64,000 nt of DNA from Undaria pinnatifida (Eukaryota; Sar; Phaeophyceae; Laminariales; Alariaceae): assembly GCA_012845835.1 (NCBI GenBank), contig JABAKD010000016.1, positions 22,187,182-22,251,181 of the forward strand, read 5' to 3'. A program made the position numbers and the translations under genes. The first letter of the stretch is position 1, and each line of letters opens with the position of its first letter. Of the stretch, positions 1 through 10,705 are shown one piece after another. Below the pieces are notes generated by a model. It searched no databases. It was not told the origin of the DNA and saw only the letters and a list, made by a program, of their open reading frames with translations.

Positions 1-600
1 GTAAGGACATGGAGAATGGAGAATGAGCATGATCTTTTTTCTTTTTGACTTTTCTGAAGTCTATACTCTGCGCTATGTACCATGCAACATACAACATACA
101 ACATGTTACATACAACATGCTCTCCAACGGTTGCTTCAGGGCTGTAGCTGTGGCGGTAGGGTATCATAATCAAACATACAAGCATACTACCATACACCAC
201 ATCTTGGCGACAACGCGAAGCAAGAGAGCAAATGCTACGTACGTAACCCCTGGGTACAGAGTAACACAGCTATATACGGAACCCCCGGGGATGGGGGGCT
301 TTTGTCCCCGCGCGGTAGCCGTAATCACGCGTGCGTAATGTCAATCCCCGATTTGGCGTAATTACGGGTGCGTAATGTGTTCAATCTGAAGGTATGTACA
401 TCCTAGGTAATTTCCTTTACCGAACGTTTCATGGCTGTTCGACAAGGGAAAAGCCGCTATTAAATAGTAGTCTTTAAAGATTATATTATTTGCGAAGGAC
501 CCTTCAACGATGACGTCGAGGTTCGCAAGCGGCACTATATTTCAGGAGGTACGGCCGCGATCTGGTTTTAAAACCGGCGATTTCGTCAATTCAAAGTCGG
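1..600. other. No gene seen; low-complexity flank
   Basis: No reading frame here looks coding. Short local repeats are visible: an ACATACAAC-type motif near 85-120 and GCGTAAT-type motifs near 307-380. Nothing here matches the other repeat families of the window. Confidence 0.5.
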
Positions 601-740
601 GGGGGCTACCGTAGAACGACGTCTTCGTACACGTCGAAACACACATGTCGAAACTCGAGGACAACGCCTGGGAAGCAAAATACTGTCTGTACAGCATGAA
701 CAGCAGAGCGCACTAGATTTACAGCAACACAACGGGACTC

Positions 741-1224
741 ATGGCAGAGAGGCGCAGTGGCATCTTCATCGATACCACAGCAGCGACACTGGCTGCCTCT
801 ACTGAGGGCCACACCAACGGTGCCGCAGTCAGTACTCACGAAGACAGCTCGCCGGAAGAAAACAGCGACGACATCTGTATCCCACACAACGAAATGATAA
901 ACAGCCTCTCGAAGATTCTGTCGGAGCTCACGAGCAGGAACATGGACCACGCAACATCAACTTGCGCGGATCAGCCGGCCGCTGAAGGCGCCGACAGTGC
1001 CCAGGCACCGAGAGACGATCCAAACAGGAGCATTGCCGACATACAACAGACTCGGAGGCGCAACACGCAAGGGCACACGCCCAAGTGGTGCCCTAACTCC
1101 GGTGTCACACGAAGGACTAAACCCTCATCAGCAGCAAGAACTGCGTAGCCTGGGATTGCTCACAAGCACAATCGCAGGTCGCAAACGAAAAAGAAAACAT
1201 GATGGAATACGCGCTGGTAGCTGA
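741..1224 (+). pseudogene. Decayed copia-associated frame upstream of RT
   Basis: An ATG at 741 opens a 135-codon frame. Around 1,060-1,140 the more plausible continuation is in another frame, 997-1,224, ending in a basic stretch (GRKRKRKHDG). The composition is acidic and polar, then basic. The stretch lies directly upstream of and colinear with the copia reverse transcriptase. I infer it is the poorly conserved linker between integrase and RT, or a gag-side remnant, with at least one frameshift. No integrase motif is visible. It could be non-coding flank; the call rests on position and on two overlapping open frames. Confidence 0.3.
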
Positions 1225-1485
1225 AACCAAACCCAGGTTAGACGGAGTACAAAACCACGCCACAGGATGAAAGTTTACCTTGACTACACCCTAGCTTCTG
1301 GAAACCCTGTCTCTGAGCACAGTTCGGATGAGGAGGTCATTTCGATCCCGAACACACTCGAAGAGGCGATGGAACCGCCATAAGCGACCAAACGGAAAAT
1401 AACATCAAGCAAGGACATGAACAGCCTCCAGAAACACGCGGTTATTAACCTGGTATCTCCAGACTCAGTACCACTGGAGCACAAA

Positions 1486-2872
1486 ATGATCGGGACCAAA
1501 TGGGTCTTTAGGGTCAAAGCCGATCACACCCGGAAAGGTGGAGTTGTGGTTCAGGGCTGGAGACAAGTACCGGGAATCGACTGTGGCTGAACATATGCAC
1601 CAGTATGCCGTATCCAGAGCACCCGCATGGCCCTCGCCATAGCTGCGAGCGAAGACTGGAAAGTATTCCAGCTTGATGTACGGAAGGCGTTTCTAAACGC
1701 CGAGGTACAGGAGGAAGTGTTTGTGATGGCTCTTCTACGCTACGAATCGCTTGACGCTACCACTGGACGTCCCAACGTGATGAAACTCTTGAAGAGCCTC
1801 TACGGACTTTGTCAAAGCCCTCGCAACTGGTTCAACACTATCGACGATTCATTGACAGACATAAGGTTCACAGCGACTGCGTCTGATCCATGTCTCTTCA
1901 TAGTCGGCTCAGACAACAGCCGCAGCATTCTGACCATGTACGTAGGCGACCTTCTTCATCTTGGAGGAGAAACGACGCTACTGGATGACCATAAAATCCA
2001 GCTAATGGACCGACACGCCATGCTCAACACGGGAGACGTCTCAAAGATGCAAGCCATGCAAATCGCCAAAGACAGGGAGGCTAAGACTATGACCATTAGC
2101 CATAAGCATTGCGCCAAGTCAGTCCTGGCGCAATTAGGAATGGCAGAATGCAACCCAGTGAGCACGACGGGAGCAGGAGCGAAGTTATTCCTCAAGCAAC
2201 TGGACACGATGCGGCTGGACTCTCCGGGCACCAAACCTTACCAGGCCATCACGGGATCTCTGATGTTCCTGAGCCAATGCACGAACTACGATATCACGTA
2301 CGCCGTCAACCAACTGCCCCGAGTCAATAGCGAATCATCCAAACTACACATGTCAGCAACAAAGCATCTTCTCCTCTACCTAAAGAGAAATATGGGCCTA
2401 GACATCACGTACAAGACATGGTGTTTCGAAATGACGGGGTATTGCAATGCGAGCTGAGGAAACAACGCTGACAACCTAAAGTCGACCTCCGGCTACTTGT
2501 TCATGCTGGCCGGAGGACCACTGAGCTTGAAAGCTGCGCTCTAGAACGCAACGGCGCAGTCGACTCTAGAGGTGGAACACATCTCAGTGGCACACGCAAG
2601 CAAGGAGACAATGTATCTATCCAACACGATGGCCGAGCTGGGATTTGAAAATCTGTTTGATCCGATACCGCTCTTTGTGCGACAACACCGGAGCCATACA
2701 CATAGCAGGGAACATCACCTACAGCTCTCAACAAACACATCGCTCTGCACTTCTTTTACGTGAAGGAGCTGGTCAAGGACGGCAAATTACCATCCACCAC
2801 GTAGCAACACAGAACCAGCTGACAGACGTAGGGACTAAGTTCCTCACGACGAACACGCATTGAGACCAACTG
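1486..2872 (+). pseudogene. Ty1/copia pol relic: reverse transcriptase and RNase H
   Basis: Copia-type pol, which copies retrotransposon RNA into DNA. From 1,486 the frame reads IGTKWVFRVKADH, then VPGIDCG, a TGA at 1,588-1,590, then TYAPVCRIQS and, from 1,627, VFQLDVRKAFLNAEV and LKSLYGLCQSPRNW, all classic copia RT blocks. The catalytic YVDD motif is changed to YVGD (codon near 1,942), so the second metal-binding aspartate is lost. The frame stops at 2,455-2,457. RNase H-like sequence follows (KSTSGYLFMLAGGPLS, VEHISVAHASKE), and a +1 shift near 2,645 restores CDNTGAIHIAGN and ATQNQLTDVGTKFL. Several stops and shifts plus the lost active site make this a dead copy. No LTR pair was recognised. 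The family is certain; the ends are approximate. Confidence 0.9.
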
Positions 2873-3143
2873 AACCTTATCGAGGCATACACCACAAGAA
2901 AGTAGATCTAAGGAGGAAACGAGCAACCCAAGATCGACCCGAAGGGAAATATTTTACAATGACGACGACAACGAGTACACCTCGGGAAACGAGAAGGAGA
3001 AAAGGAGACCAAGTTATGAAGACAACACGCGCATTTTTTTTTCAAATACAGGAATTCGACAGCAAGATGGATCGAGATCAGGAGGAGCCATTTGGGCGAA
3101 GCCACACGTCATCATCACACATTACTATATCAACATCGACACC

Positions 3144-3734
3144 ATGTCCGACAACCAGGAATGCGAGGAAGCTAACACCGGGGATATTTCCGAAGGCAGT
3201 GTAGGTACGGGACAAAAACGGCGAACACGCTTGTACGACAGGTTTCCTCTCTTGAAAGAAAACAACAAGGAATAGACAGCGGCAGATATCACCAACTGGA
3301 CCATCAAGCAAGGCGTCGAAGCCTGCAACGATAAGTCGTTTGGAACGTTTGTGTGGAAAGTATTGGAAAAAGGGAGATACGAGTACCTTATGGAATCCCA
3401 GCGCCTCTTTGAGTTTCGCACCAGTGCATGGGACGAAGCTGCCAACCAAATTATAGATTAGATGGTCTCAGCTCGAACACTTCTCGATGGCAACGTGCAG
3501 GCCAAGGGGGGTGACGACGAACGGGGGGCGTGAAAGAAGAATTACCTAGAGAAGCTCAAGGAACCAGAAGACAAATGCGGGCACAACTTTAGTCGTAGGA
3601 AGGCGACACTCAAAAGGGAGAACGAAGCATGTCTAGTGGAACTTACACACAAACAGTCAGCAGGAATTGATGATGTGTTGATCAGAAATATAAGCAGACT
3701 TCGTCGGAAGCGACGGAGGCAATTCTACATCTAG
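3144..3734 (+). pseudogene. Decayed reading frame of unknown function
   Basis: From the ATG at 3,144 a single frame runs 196 codons to the TAG at 3,732, with only three internal stops: TAG 3,273, TAG 3,459 and TGA 3,531. Between stops it reads like coding sequence, with segments such as DITNWTIKQGVEACNDKSF, GTFVWKVLEKGRYEYLMES and LFEFRTSAWDEAANQIID, ending in the strongly basic RLRRKRRRQFY. I do not recognise the family. It follows the copia relic on the same strand and could be the gag of another retroelement, or an unrelated transposon or host gene. Codon-level decay (nonsense without frameshift) suggests a once-functional protein of about 196 residues. Confidence 0.45.
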
Positions 3735-4124
3735 TCGAAGACACCGTTGGCTCTAAAAACGTCCACCGTGACGTAAACTTGAGTTGCACAGCATCTATAG
3801 TTAGAACCTACCGGCCAACGGGGGGGGGCGGTGAAATGATCTGCGGAAGATGTAAAGCATAGCATACGCAGGCTGAGAAGAAATAGCAACATTCACCCTG
3901 ACACGATCTTATTTCAGCAAAAACCGCCTTTCACAAGAAAAATAGAGTGAATTTGAGCAGAGAAAGATGACACACTCTGACATGGTAATATTTGCAAACT
4001 ACGGTTCAAACCAGCATATTATAACGGTGAGTATATCTCTAACTCATTTTTGTATGGTAATTTCCTTTAAGGAGGAGTGTTATATAGTAGGATTCACAAG
4101 GAATCCATCGGCTGAAGGTAGATG

Positions 4125-4860
4125 TTCATTGCAAGGAACTCTGCAGTTCACCGCGACGTGATAGCGAAGGTTTTTGCCAACGTGGTGTACGCAATGGGCT
4201 TTAGCTGCGTCAACCGACGCCTTGGCGCAAGCATCCGAGAATGTTTAACGATGCAGAGGTACTACACCAGGACATTGCGGTCTAGGGACCGGCGCTCAGT
4301 CAAACGACAGCGGGAAACGGGTTCGAGTGCTTCGATGATCCGCACGGACACAATGGTAATTGTTCTTCAACATACCTAATGTTTACAGTGTGGTGCGAAG
4401 GGGTGGAGGGAGCACCCGTGGCGAACCTCGACCAGCTCGTCGATTGAGTGTGTGTTCGGGCGAATTCAATATGGAATAAGGATACGATAATAGTTGTGGA
4501 GGGTGCAGGGTCCGTCCTTCGTCTAGAGAATCTTGAACATTGATAATTGCTTGACCGAAACTGCTTAGTTTTCTTTGCTTGCATTCTCAAAGTAAAAAGA
4601 CGCGCGAGAACTTTTTTCAGCGACGCCAACAAAACATTGACAGTATCGTGCTGAAGGTGGACGCCTCCCACGAGCTTACGAAACTGCTTCGAGTGCGTAC
4701 TGCTGGCGCTGGTTCCGACTCAAGGCCCATCCAATGCGTTGTCACGTTCTTTTAAAGAGTTTGAGCAGCTATTTACGGTGTTTAGCAAAGATACCGCAGG
4801 TACTCCGGCGTTGTGGTCGATCCATCACCGATTTACGGTAGTCCACGGCGGCGCTTTAAC
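4125..4860 (+). pseudogene. Coding-like remnants inside F3, copy 1
   Basis: Two blocks keep the same reading frames as their inverted partners at 33,241-33,660 and 32,969-33,130. The first reads VIAKVFANVVYAMGFSCVNR then ETGSSASMIRTDTMV and hits a stop near 4,377. The second, from about 4,648, reads VLKVDAS, LLRVRTAGAGSDS and IQCVVTFF, then stops. The frame being recoverable in two diverged copies argues for an ancestral protein carried by the repeat. I do not recognise the family; no catalytic motif is visible. Confidence 0.35.
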
Positions 4861-5252
4861 TCGTCAAGAATTGTAACCACAAGTTAAGAGGCAAGTCGCT
4901 TGGAAACAGTCTGCGATTATTTTTACAGAAATATAGTTGTTATATAGCAGTGTCTTTCTACGACTGACGACGCAAACTACCCATGTACCCCTTGAAACCG
5001 GCGGTGACACAGGCACCACGATCACATAAATGCCAGGCAAACCTTGCGGCCAGCTCAGGCACACGATTTGCCCAGCAGAAATCAACTTCAAGCTCCCGAA
5101 CGGTAGTTATTGGGGGAACTACAGGTGCTATGGCAGAACCTTGGGTTCTCGGAGCACCCTCGTTTCAGCTCCCTGAGCCGATGGTAGGGAGTAAGGGTAC
5201 CCCTTTGAAGCTGTCCCGTGACCACGGACTTGATTATGCGAAAAAATGTGAG

Positions 5253-5326
<74 letters not shown>

Positions 5327-5327
5327 C
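5253..5327 (+). repeat. (AAC)25 microsatellite
   Basis: Twenty-five uninterrupted AAC units. The left flank (TGACCACGGACTTGATTATG) also flanks the shorter AAC/GTT tracts near 29,475, 30,522 and 57,460. The microsatellite therefore belongs to a dispersed-repeat module and varies in length between copies. Open frames across it (poly-Asn, poly-Val, poly-Cys) are artefacts. Confidence 0.95.
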
Positions 5328-5891
5328 TGTCGGGCACAAGATGCGAGCCGGGCCTTGAAAATACCACAGCAATTTTTTTGGCGCCAGCAAGGGGGCAGTT
5401 TGCACCTTACAGACATAACTCAGTCTCGAAGTTAATATACCGAAGGAAGAAAACGCCACTAGAGAGTTCGGCGGGTAGTCCAATTGCGTGGGTGGCGCAA
5501 ACCACCCGGAGGGGCTGTCAATACGTCTATTTAAACAAACAGTAGTACTGGTGTGCGGGCTGAGTCGTTATATTTCCCCAATTTACGACGTGTGCAACAA
5601 CAGTGCATGAAGTGTGTAAAGCAATCGCTGGCTTTTGAAGAAGAGCGAACCAAATGGACAGCGCGTTGTCGGTGGATGGTATTTTTTTTTTGTTTAGGGG
5701 GGACAGCTCGGTCGTAGTTCAAATTTATCAAATAAACAGGTGGAATAAGGATGGTTACGGGGGGCTTGCTTTGGGTGCACCCAATGGTGTGTTTGACACA
5801 AGTTTAGGATTTTGCGATTTTGCGTATGAACTCAGTCGTCTTACTTTTTCGCTTTGTCGTTGGTTTCGTCAATAATGACGATTACTATGCA

Positions 5892-7720
5892 CTATGAATA
5901 TATATATGCACTCGTATGATCATTCTTTTTCTCGGGGATTCGGTCAGGAGTTTGTTTCCGTGTCGGCCTCAGTATGCGATTCACGGAACTGATTTTTTTT
6001 GGTAAAATCGCTTCGTTCGAGCGCTGTCTTCGTGGGGCGGCTTGAACGCCCCAAGCCCTGCCGTATCCGTTCAGCACCTCATCGCTGACGCGGATGGATG
6101 CCGAGCGAGACAAGCAAAACGTTGCAAAAATATCGCACGTCGAGGAGGAAATATTGTTATTTTGTTGAATCATGACGTCTGCAGCGCCTGGATGTTTTAC
6201 AAAACCAACATCATTTCCAAACGGTAGTTGTTAACGTTTTGAATGTTGCGGTGGCATACTCTCAAGGGGTTGTTTTGCTTGGCGTCTGCAAGGCTTGAAC
6301 GAATGAAACACGAAGAGTCTTCGGGGGGAAGCTCTAACGCCCCTCGCTGTTCATTACTCGTTGGGCACCTCGACGTGAACACGGATGGATGCTGAGCGAG
6401 GCAAGGGAGAAGTTGCAAATAATATTGTTTTTTGATGGGGTAACCTTTCGACGTCGGTTGTATCTTAACGTCTCGAGCGTTTCCAAACAGTAGGTATTTG
6501 CTAAAGTTTTGGATTTTGCGGTGGTGTACTCTCGAGCGTTTGTTTTGCTTGACATCTGCAGGGCTTGAGCGCGTGATGTAATACCAGTAGTAGATCGCTC
6601 TAGTTCGTCTCATTATATTATTGCGTTTGGTGCTTTTGAAGTGTTTCTGATTTCGAGCGTGGAGACCAACCTGATGTACGCTCAAAATCGTGTTTTTGCG
6701 CGACATTATGACGCAAATAACGTCTGTCTGCAGGAGAAGATGTGAAGGATGTGTATAACTTCGGGTGAACACGCACATGAAGAAATAATTTCCGATAAAA
6801 TACCAATTGGGTACGCACCAACAACAACGTACAACAACGGTGGACAACCTACAAAAATAAATAAACAGATAATGCGTGAGCGATGACGTGCTTTTCGTAC
6901 ACACATATACTACGACATTTGAGAAAGGTTCCCTACGTTCGGTCGGGAACGAAGATAGGTAAACAACTATATATAGGAAGTAAAATTCTAGACGGACACC
7001 CTTCGCAAACAATAAAAAAAACACTAGTTAACGTTCATAATGCAAATGACCATCCGCTTTGCGACCGCGTAAAAAATTGCGGCTTAGATAGTAGGCTTTG
7101 ACTCTATATGCCAAGGTTTTCGTTGACCTATCATGCAAGAACCAGCCAATTGCGGTTGTTTACCTTGACGTCTGTAGCGTTTTAACGAATGTAACACGGG
7201 AAAATTGCGAATCGTTGTGAATGATGCCTTGCAAGAAGAGTAGAAAGGCTGCATAACAAACATGATACATCTAGAAGAACGCGTGTTATACCATTAGTAG
7301 ATCGCTTTAATTTGTTTTGCAATTTGTTGCGTTTGGTGCTGTTGAAATGTTCGACATTTCGATCGTGCTTGGTTTTCACGTCAATCTGATATAGATAGGC
7401 TCAAAACCGTTTTTTTTGCGCGCCCTTATCGCGCAAATAACGTTTGCAGGAGGCGTATGCGATCCTCGGAGCTGTAATTATCTGTCAAATAGCGTCGTTC
7501 CAGCGCCATCTTCGGGGGGCGGCTCCAAGGCCCCTCACCCTGCCGTATCTGTTCCGCACGTCGACGTGAACGCGGATAACCGCTGAGCGAGAAAAGGGAG
7601 AGGTGTGATTTTTTTTTTGTATTTTGGGTGGTATACGCCCGAGCTACTCTTGGGTCTCGGCGTATGCAGAGCTTGAACGATTAATAAGGGACAACATTTC
7701 CAAATTGGGGTCATTTTCAA
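5892..7720 (+). repeat. Dispersed repeat F2, plus-strand copy
   Basis: Begins with an AT-rich start followed by TGATCATTCTTTTTCTCG, the same start as the Helitron-like element E. It carries repeated GACGTCTGCAG-like motifs (near 6,169, 6,276, 6,555, 6,722, 7,168) and a GC-rich GGGGCGGCT block near 6,030 and 7,515. An internal tandem duplication of about 715 bp is visible: the stretch at 6,590-6,735 recurs at 7,305-7,450. The partner copy is inverted at 25,936-27,789. No convincing protein-coding frame. Confidence 0.65.
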
Positions 7721-8235
7721 ATTGGCAGCTAAATTTCATCCCGACGATGCTTTTTTTATGACCGCCTCCAAGCGCTTGTTCTATCGTAGCTACTACTGCT
7801 GTGTGTCGTTTCCTTTCGGATCAGTAAGTATAGTGCATAGAACCAACGAAGAACGTGTCGTGAGCACGATTCCCACCCAAATCATATTATTTGGTATCCA
7901 GGAGCGTGCGCGCTGGAGACGTTATGAATGGTTATGATAGTTGTTAGTGTTCTCCTGAGTAATACTTACTGATGTACGTGGAGAGGGGATAGCTCCGGAG
8001 ATCGATCTTACAAAGTCGGTGAGAATTTTGTAACGCACTCGAAAACATATTTCGTTGGTTTTTGGCATTACCCACTGACTGTGTGTGTGTTACTGAGTCA
8101 AGTGACTGATCTGTGGGTAGTCCTATGTGTCGTGAGTTCGACTCTCACCGTCTTCATATTTGTCTTTTTCAAGCGTGCGCGCTGACGACTTTATGAACGG
8201 TTATTTTTTTCGTTTAACATATGGTCTATACCAGG
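7721..8235. other. No gene or repeat recognised
   Basis: No convincing coding frame. A GAGTTCGACTC string near 8,133 resembles a Pol III B box, but no A box or cloverleaf can be built around it. A splice-donor-like GTAAGTATA lies near 7,826 without a recognisable exon. Confidence 0.4.
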
Positions 8236-10705
8236 TATATATTATATATTTAATAATACCCTCCAACTGTGAGATTAATGAATTTGTCGAAACTCATCTT
8301 TGCAAGCCGTGTGTGATACTACGATCGCGCGTATTACGGCTTGTGTGTCCTCATCTAGGATATTGGTCGGCGACTCCGCTTGAAACCACAGTGGAGCCAT
8401 CAGGGTCACCAGGGTGATGCTAGTCAGTCTGTGCGCGGAAACTATAAAATCCGTTTTTAAGGGGGACAACATCTGACAGCTGTGGAAGGAAATGCATCAG
8501 TATATCAAGTGAATCCTGTATGTCGAGTAACCGGTGAGGGGAAGGCGGAGACTTTAAGGACGTGAGGGACTGGGTTTGATCAAGAGGGAGCATAGGGGAG
8601 GGGGCGGGGCGGCAAGGGTGGGGCAACTCAATCTGTGCGTGGAAACTATAAATCCTTCAAGAGGATAAATCGGACAGTTTTATGAACAATGCACCAGTTT
8701 ATCATGAAGAAGCGGCGGGACGGGCGGGGCAGCTCAATCTGTGCGTCGAAACTGTAAATCTTTCAAGGGAATAAATCTGATGGTTTTGGAAAGAACGCAC
8801 CAGTTTATCATGTATATCCTGTAAGTCGTACAATAAGTCAGGAGAGGGCAGAGCATGCCAGGGGGTGAGGGTGGGGGTGCGGGGGGCGGGGGCGGGGGGT
8901 GTCGAAAGGGTTTTGTAAACAACATCTTCAGGTCGCATAGATGTAGGGGTTTGCTACACACGTGGTGCTAGGTCTAGGCGGTGGTGCCGATGGTCGGGAA
9001 GGAGGGGGCGTTCGGGGGGGGGGGGATTGCAGCAGCGGCATGGATGAATCTAGAAAGATAATGAGGTGATACCAAGTGCGTTGAGGTGTTTACTACCCTG
9101 TCAGATTTCATTGTTAGATGGAGCGTTTGAGCGAGAGGGAGCGGGGAAAAGGAAGGGGGGGGGCGAGGATTGTTTTCAAGATGTTTAGCTCCCATATGAT
9201 ATAAAACACACTCCGGGTGTGAGATCGAAGGTATGGTCGAAACTCGTTTTTGCAAGCTTGTGTGTGATACTAAGAACGCGCGTATTACGCATATGTGTGG
9301 AGGCTTGGTATTCGCGTGGTCTAGGCGATCGTGTGTAGAAGTGTTTATTTCTCTGGCCGATTTCGATTGTAGGTGGGTCGTTTGAACATGAGGGCGGTGA
9401 AAAAATAACAAACAGGCCAGGGCGGGGGGGAGGGGGGGTGGAAAGGAGTTAGAGCTACGACACGAACGTCTAGAAAGATAATGAGGTGATATCAGCTGCA
9501 TGGTAGTGTTTCCTACTCTGGCAGATTTTGATATTAGGTAGAGCGTTTGAACAAGAGGGATCGGGAGGGGCGGGAACGGGCGGGACACTTCGGTATGTGC
9601 GCGGAAACTAGAAATCCCCAAAGGGGACAAATCTGACGGTTGTAGAAAGAAGACACCCCTTTTTATCATCCGCCTGGTAATGTTTATTATACAAGATTTG
9701 ATGATAGATGTGGTATGCAACACAATCTTCAGGTGCGGTAAAAAATATGTTAAAGATTCATAATTTGGTATTGTACATGGACTGCAAAATAAATGGAATA
9801 TTTTAATCGATAGGTACAACTATGTAGTTACCATTATTTTCTGACATCGCTAATTATATGAAAGAGATACATATTGCGAAATATTACAGGCGAGGTGATG
9901 TGGTCATGCAATGTCAAAACCATTTAGCACGAGAGAGAGAAGTGCGAATCGTCAGTGTTTTGAAAGGAATGCTTGGTGTATCCGCACTCAATGGCGATAC
10001 TTTATTAGCCATGCTTCGTTTGTCAGAGGTTGGGAGGCGATAATGCAGACGGTATGTACGAAATACCCTACGTAATAGGTTGGTAGAGTGGTCTACCGCA
10101 ATTTTAACATATCCGCCTGTACTTCCTTTCCACATTATTTTTGGCTCTAATATACGATTTTACGCCCATGATTTTTACCGTTCTGGTGTGGGGTTCTGAG
10201 GCCGAAAATTCTAAGACAGAGACACATCTTTTAAATACAGCAAGCAAAGTGATGTGAGCATGCAATGTCACCGCCATTGAACACGAGGGTTACTTTAATT
10301 TTTTAGGCACATGCTACTGTGTTGGGTATGGTGAAGATTGTCAGGCGATCATGCAGACGGCAGGTAGGCACGAAATATCCTGCGTAATACGTTGGTAAGG
10401 TGGTCTACCGCAGTGTCAACATATCTGTCTGTGCTTCCTTTTCACATTATTATCATTTAGTGTACGATAAAACGCCCTGTTTCCCCCCCCCCTGTCGTCG
10501 AAGATGTTGTGGTCCTGTAGATGTCGCGTCCATGTCTGGTGCTCTTGTTAGTGGTGCCCCAGCGTGTAGTAGATGATCGCGTAGTGGTGCAACTTTCCTT
10601 TGCATCAAGCCAGGTAGTATTTGTCAACGCAACCGCTCGCTTGAAAACGACACATGAAATTCGTCACACACCTGATACATAGGAGACGCGGCCCGAAAAT
10701 TTTTC
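8236..10705 (+). repeat. Modular G-tract repeat F1, plus-strand copy
   Basis: The most nearly continuous F1 copy. The head begins near CCAACTGTGAGAT (8,265) and contains GTCGAAACTCATCTTTGCAA and GATCGCGCGTATTACG. Next come diverged tandem modules, each with a core like GTGCG(C/T)GGAAACTATAAA, CTGACGGTTTTGGA and CACCAGTTTATCATG, separated by G-runs (8,590-8,620; 8,870-8,900; 9,015-9,025; 9,155-9,165; 9,420-9,440). A second module type carries GGTGCTAGGTCTAGGCG and GATAATGAGGTGATATC. The distal part (9,690-10,705) holds an internal tandem of about 315 bp built on TGCAGACGG and GTGGTCTACCGCA. No coding frame; proline- and glycine-rich frames here are translations of the G/C tracts. Confidence 0.75.

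Larger units (their letters stand above)
3970..5890 (+). repeat. Dispersed repeat F3, copy 1
   Basis: About 1.9 kb that recurs in inverted orientation at 31,944-33,850. Recognisable shared blocks include 4,125-4,420, 4,640-4,860, 4,960-5,110, 5,335-5,480 and 5,530-5,890. In both copies F3 is followed directly by the start of repeat F2, so F3 and F2 were duplicated together or form one larger element. The (AAC)n tract and its left flank at 5,200-5,330 are not matched in the second F3 copy; they resemble a module of the Helitron-like element E instead. Confidence 0.7.

Noticed and set aside
5088..5483. Frames with long poly-Asn, poly-Val, poly-Cys and poly-Leu runs
   Set aside because: They are translations of the AAC/GTT microsatellite in different frames; the same applies near 30,540.
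8060..8160. T-arm-like GTGAGTTCGACTCTCAC
   Set aside because: No matching A box, D arm or acceptor stem upstream.
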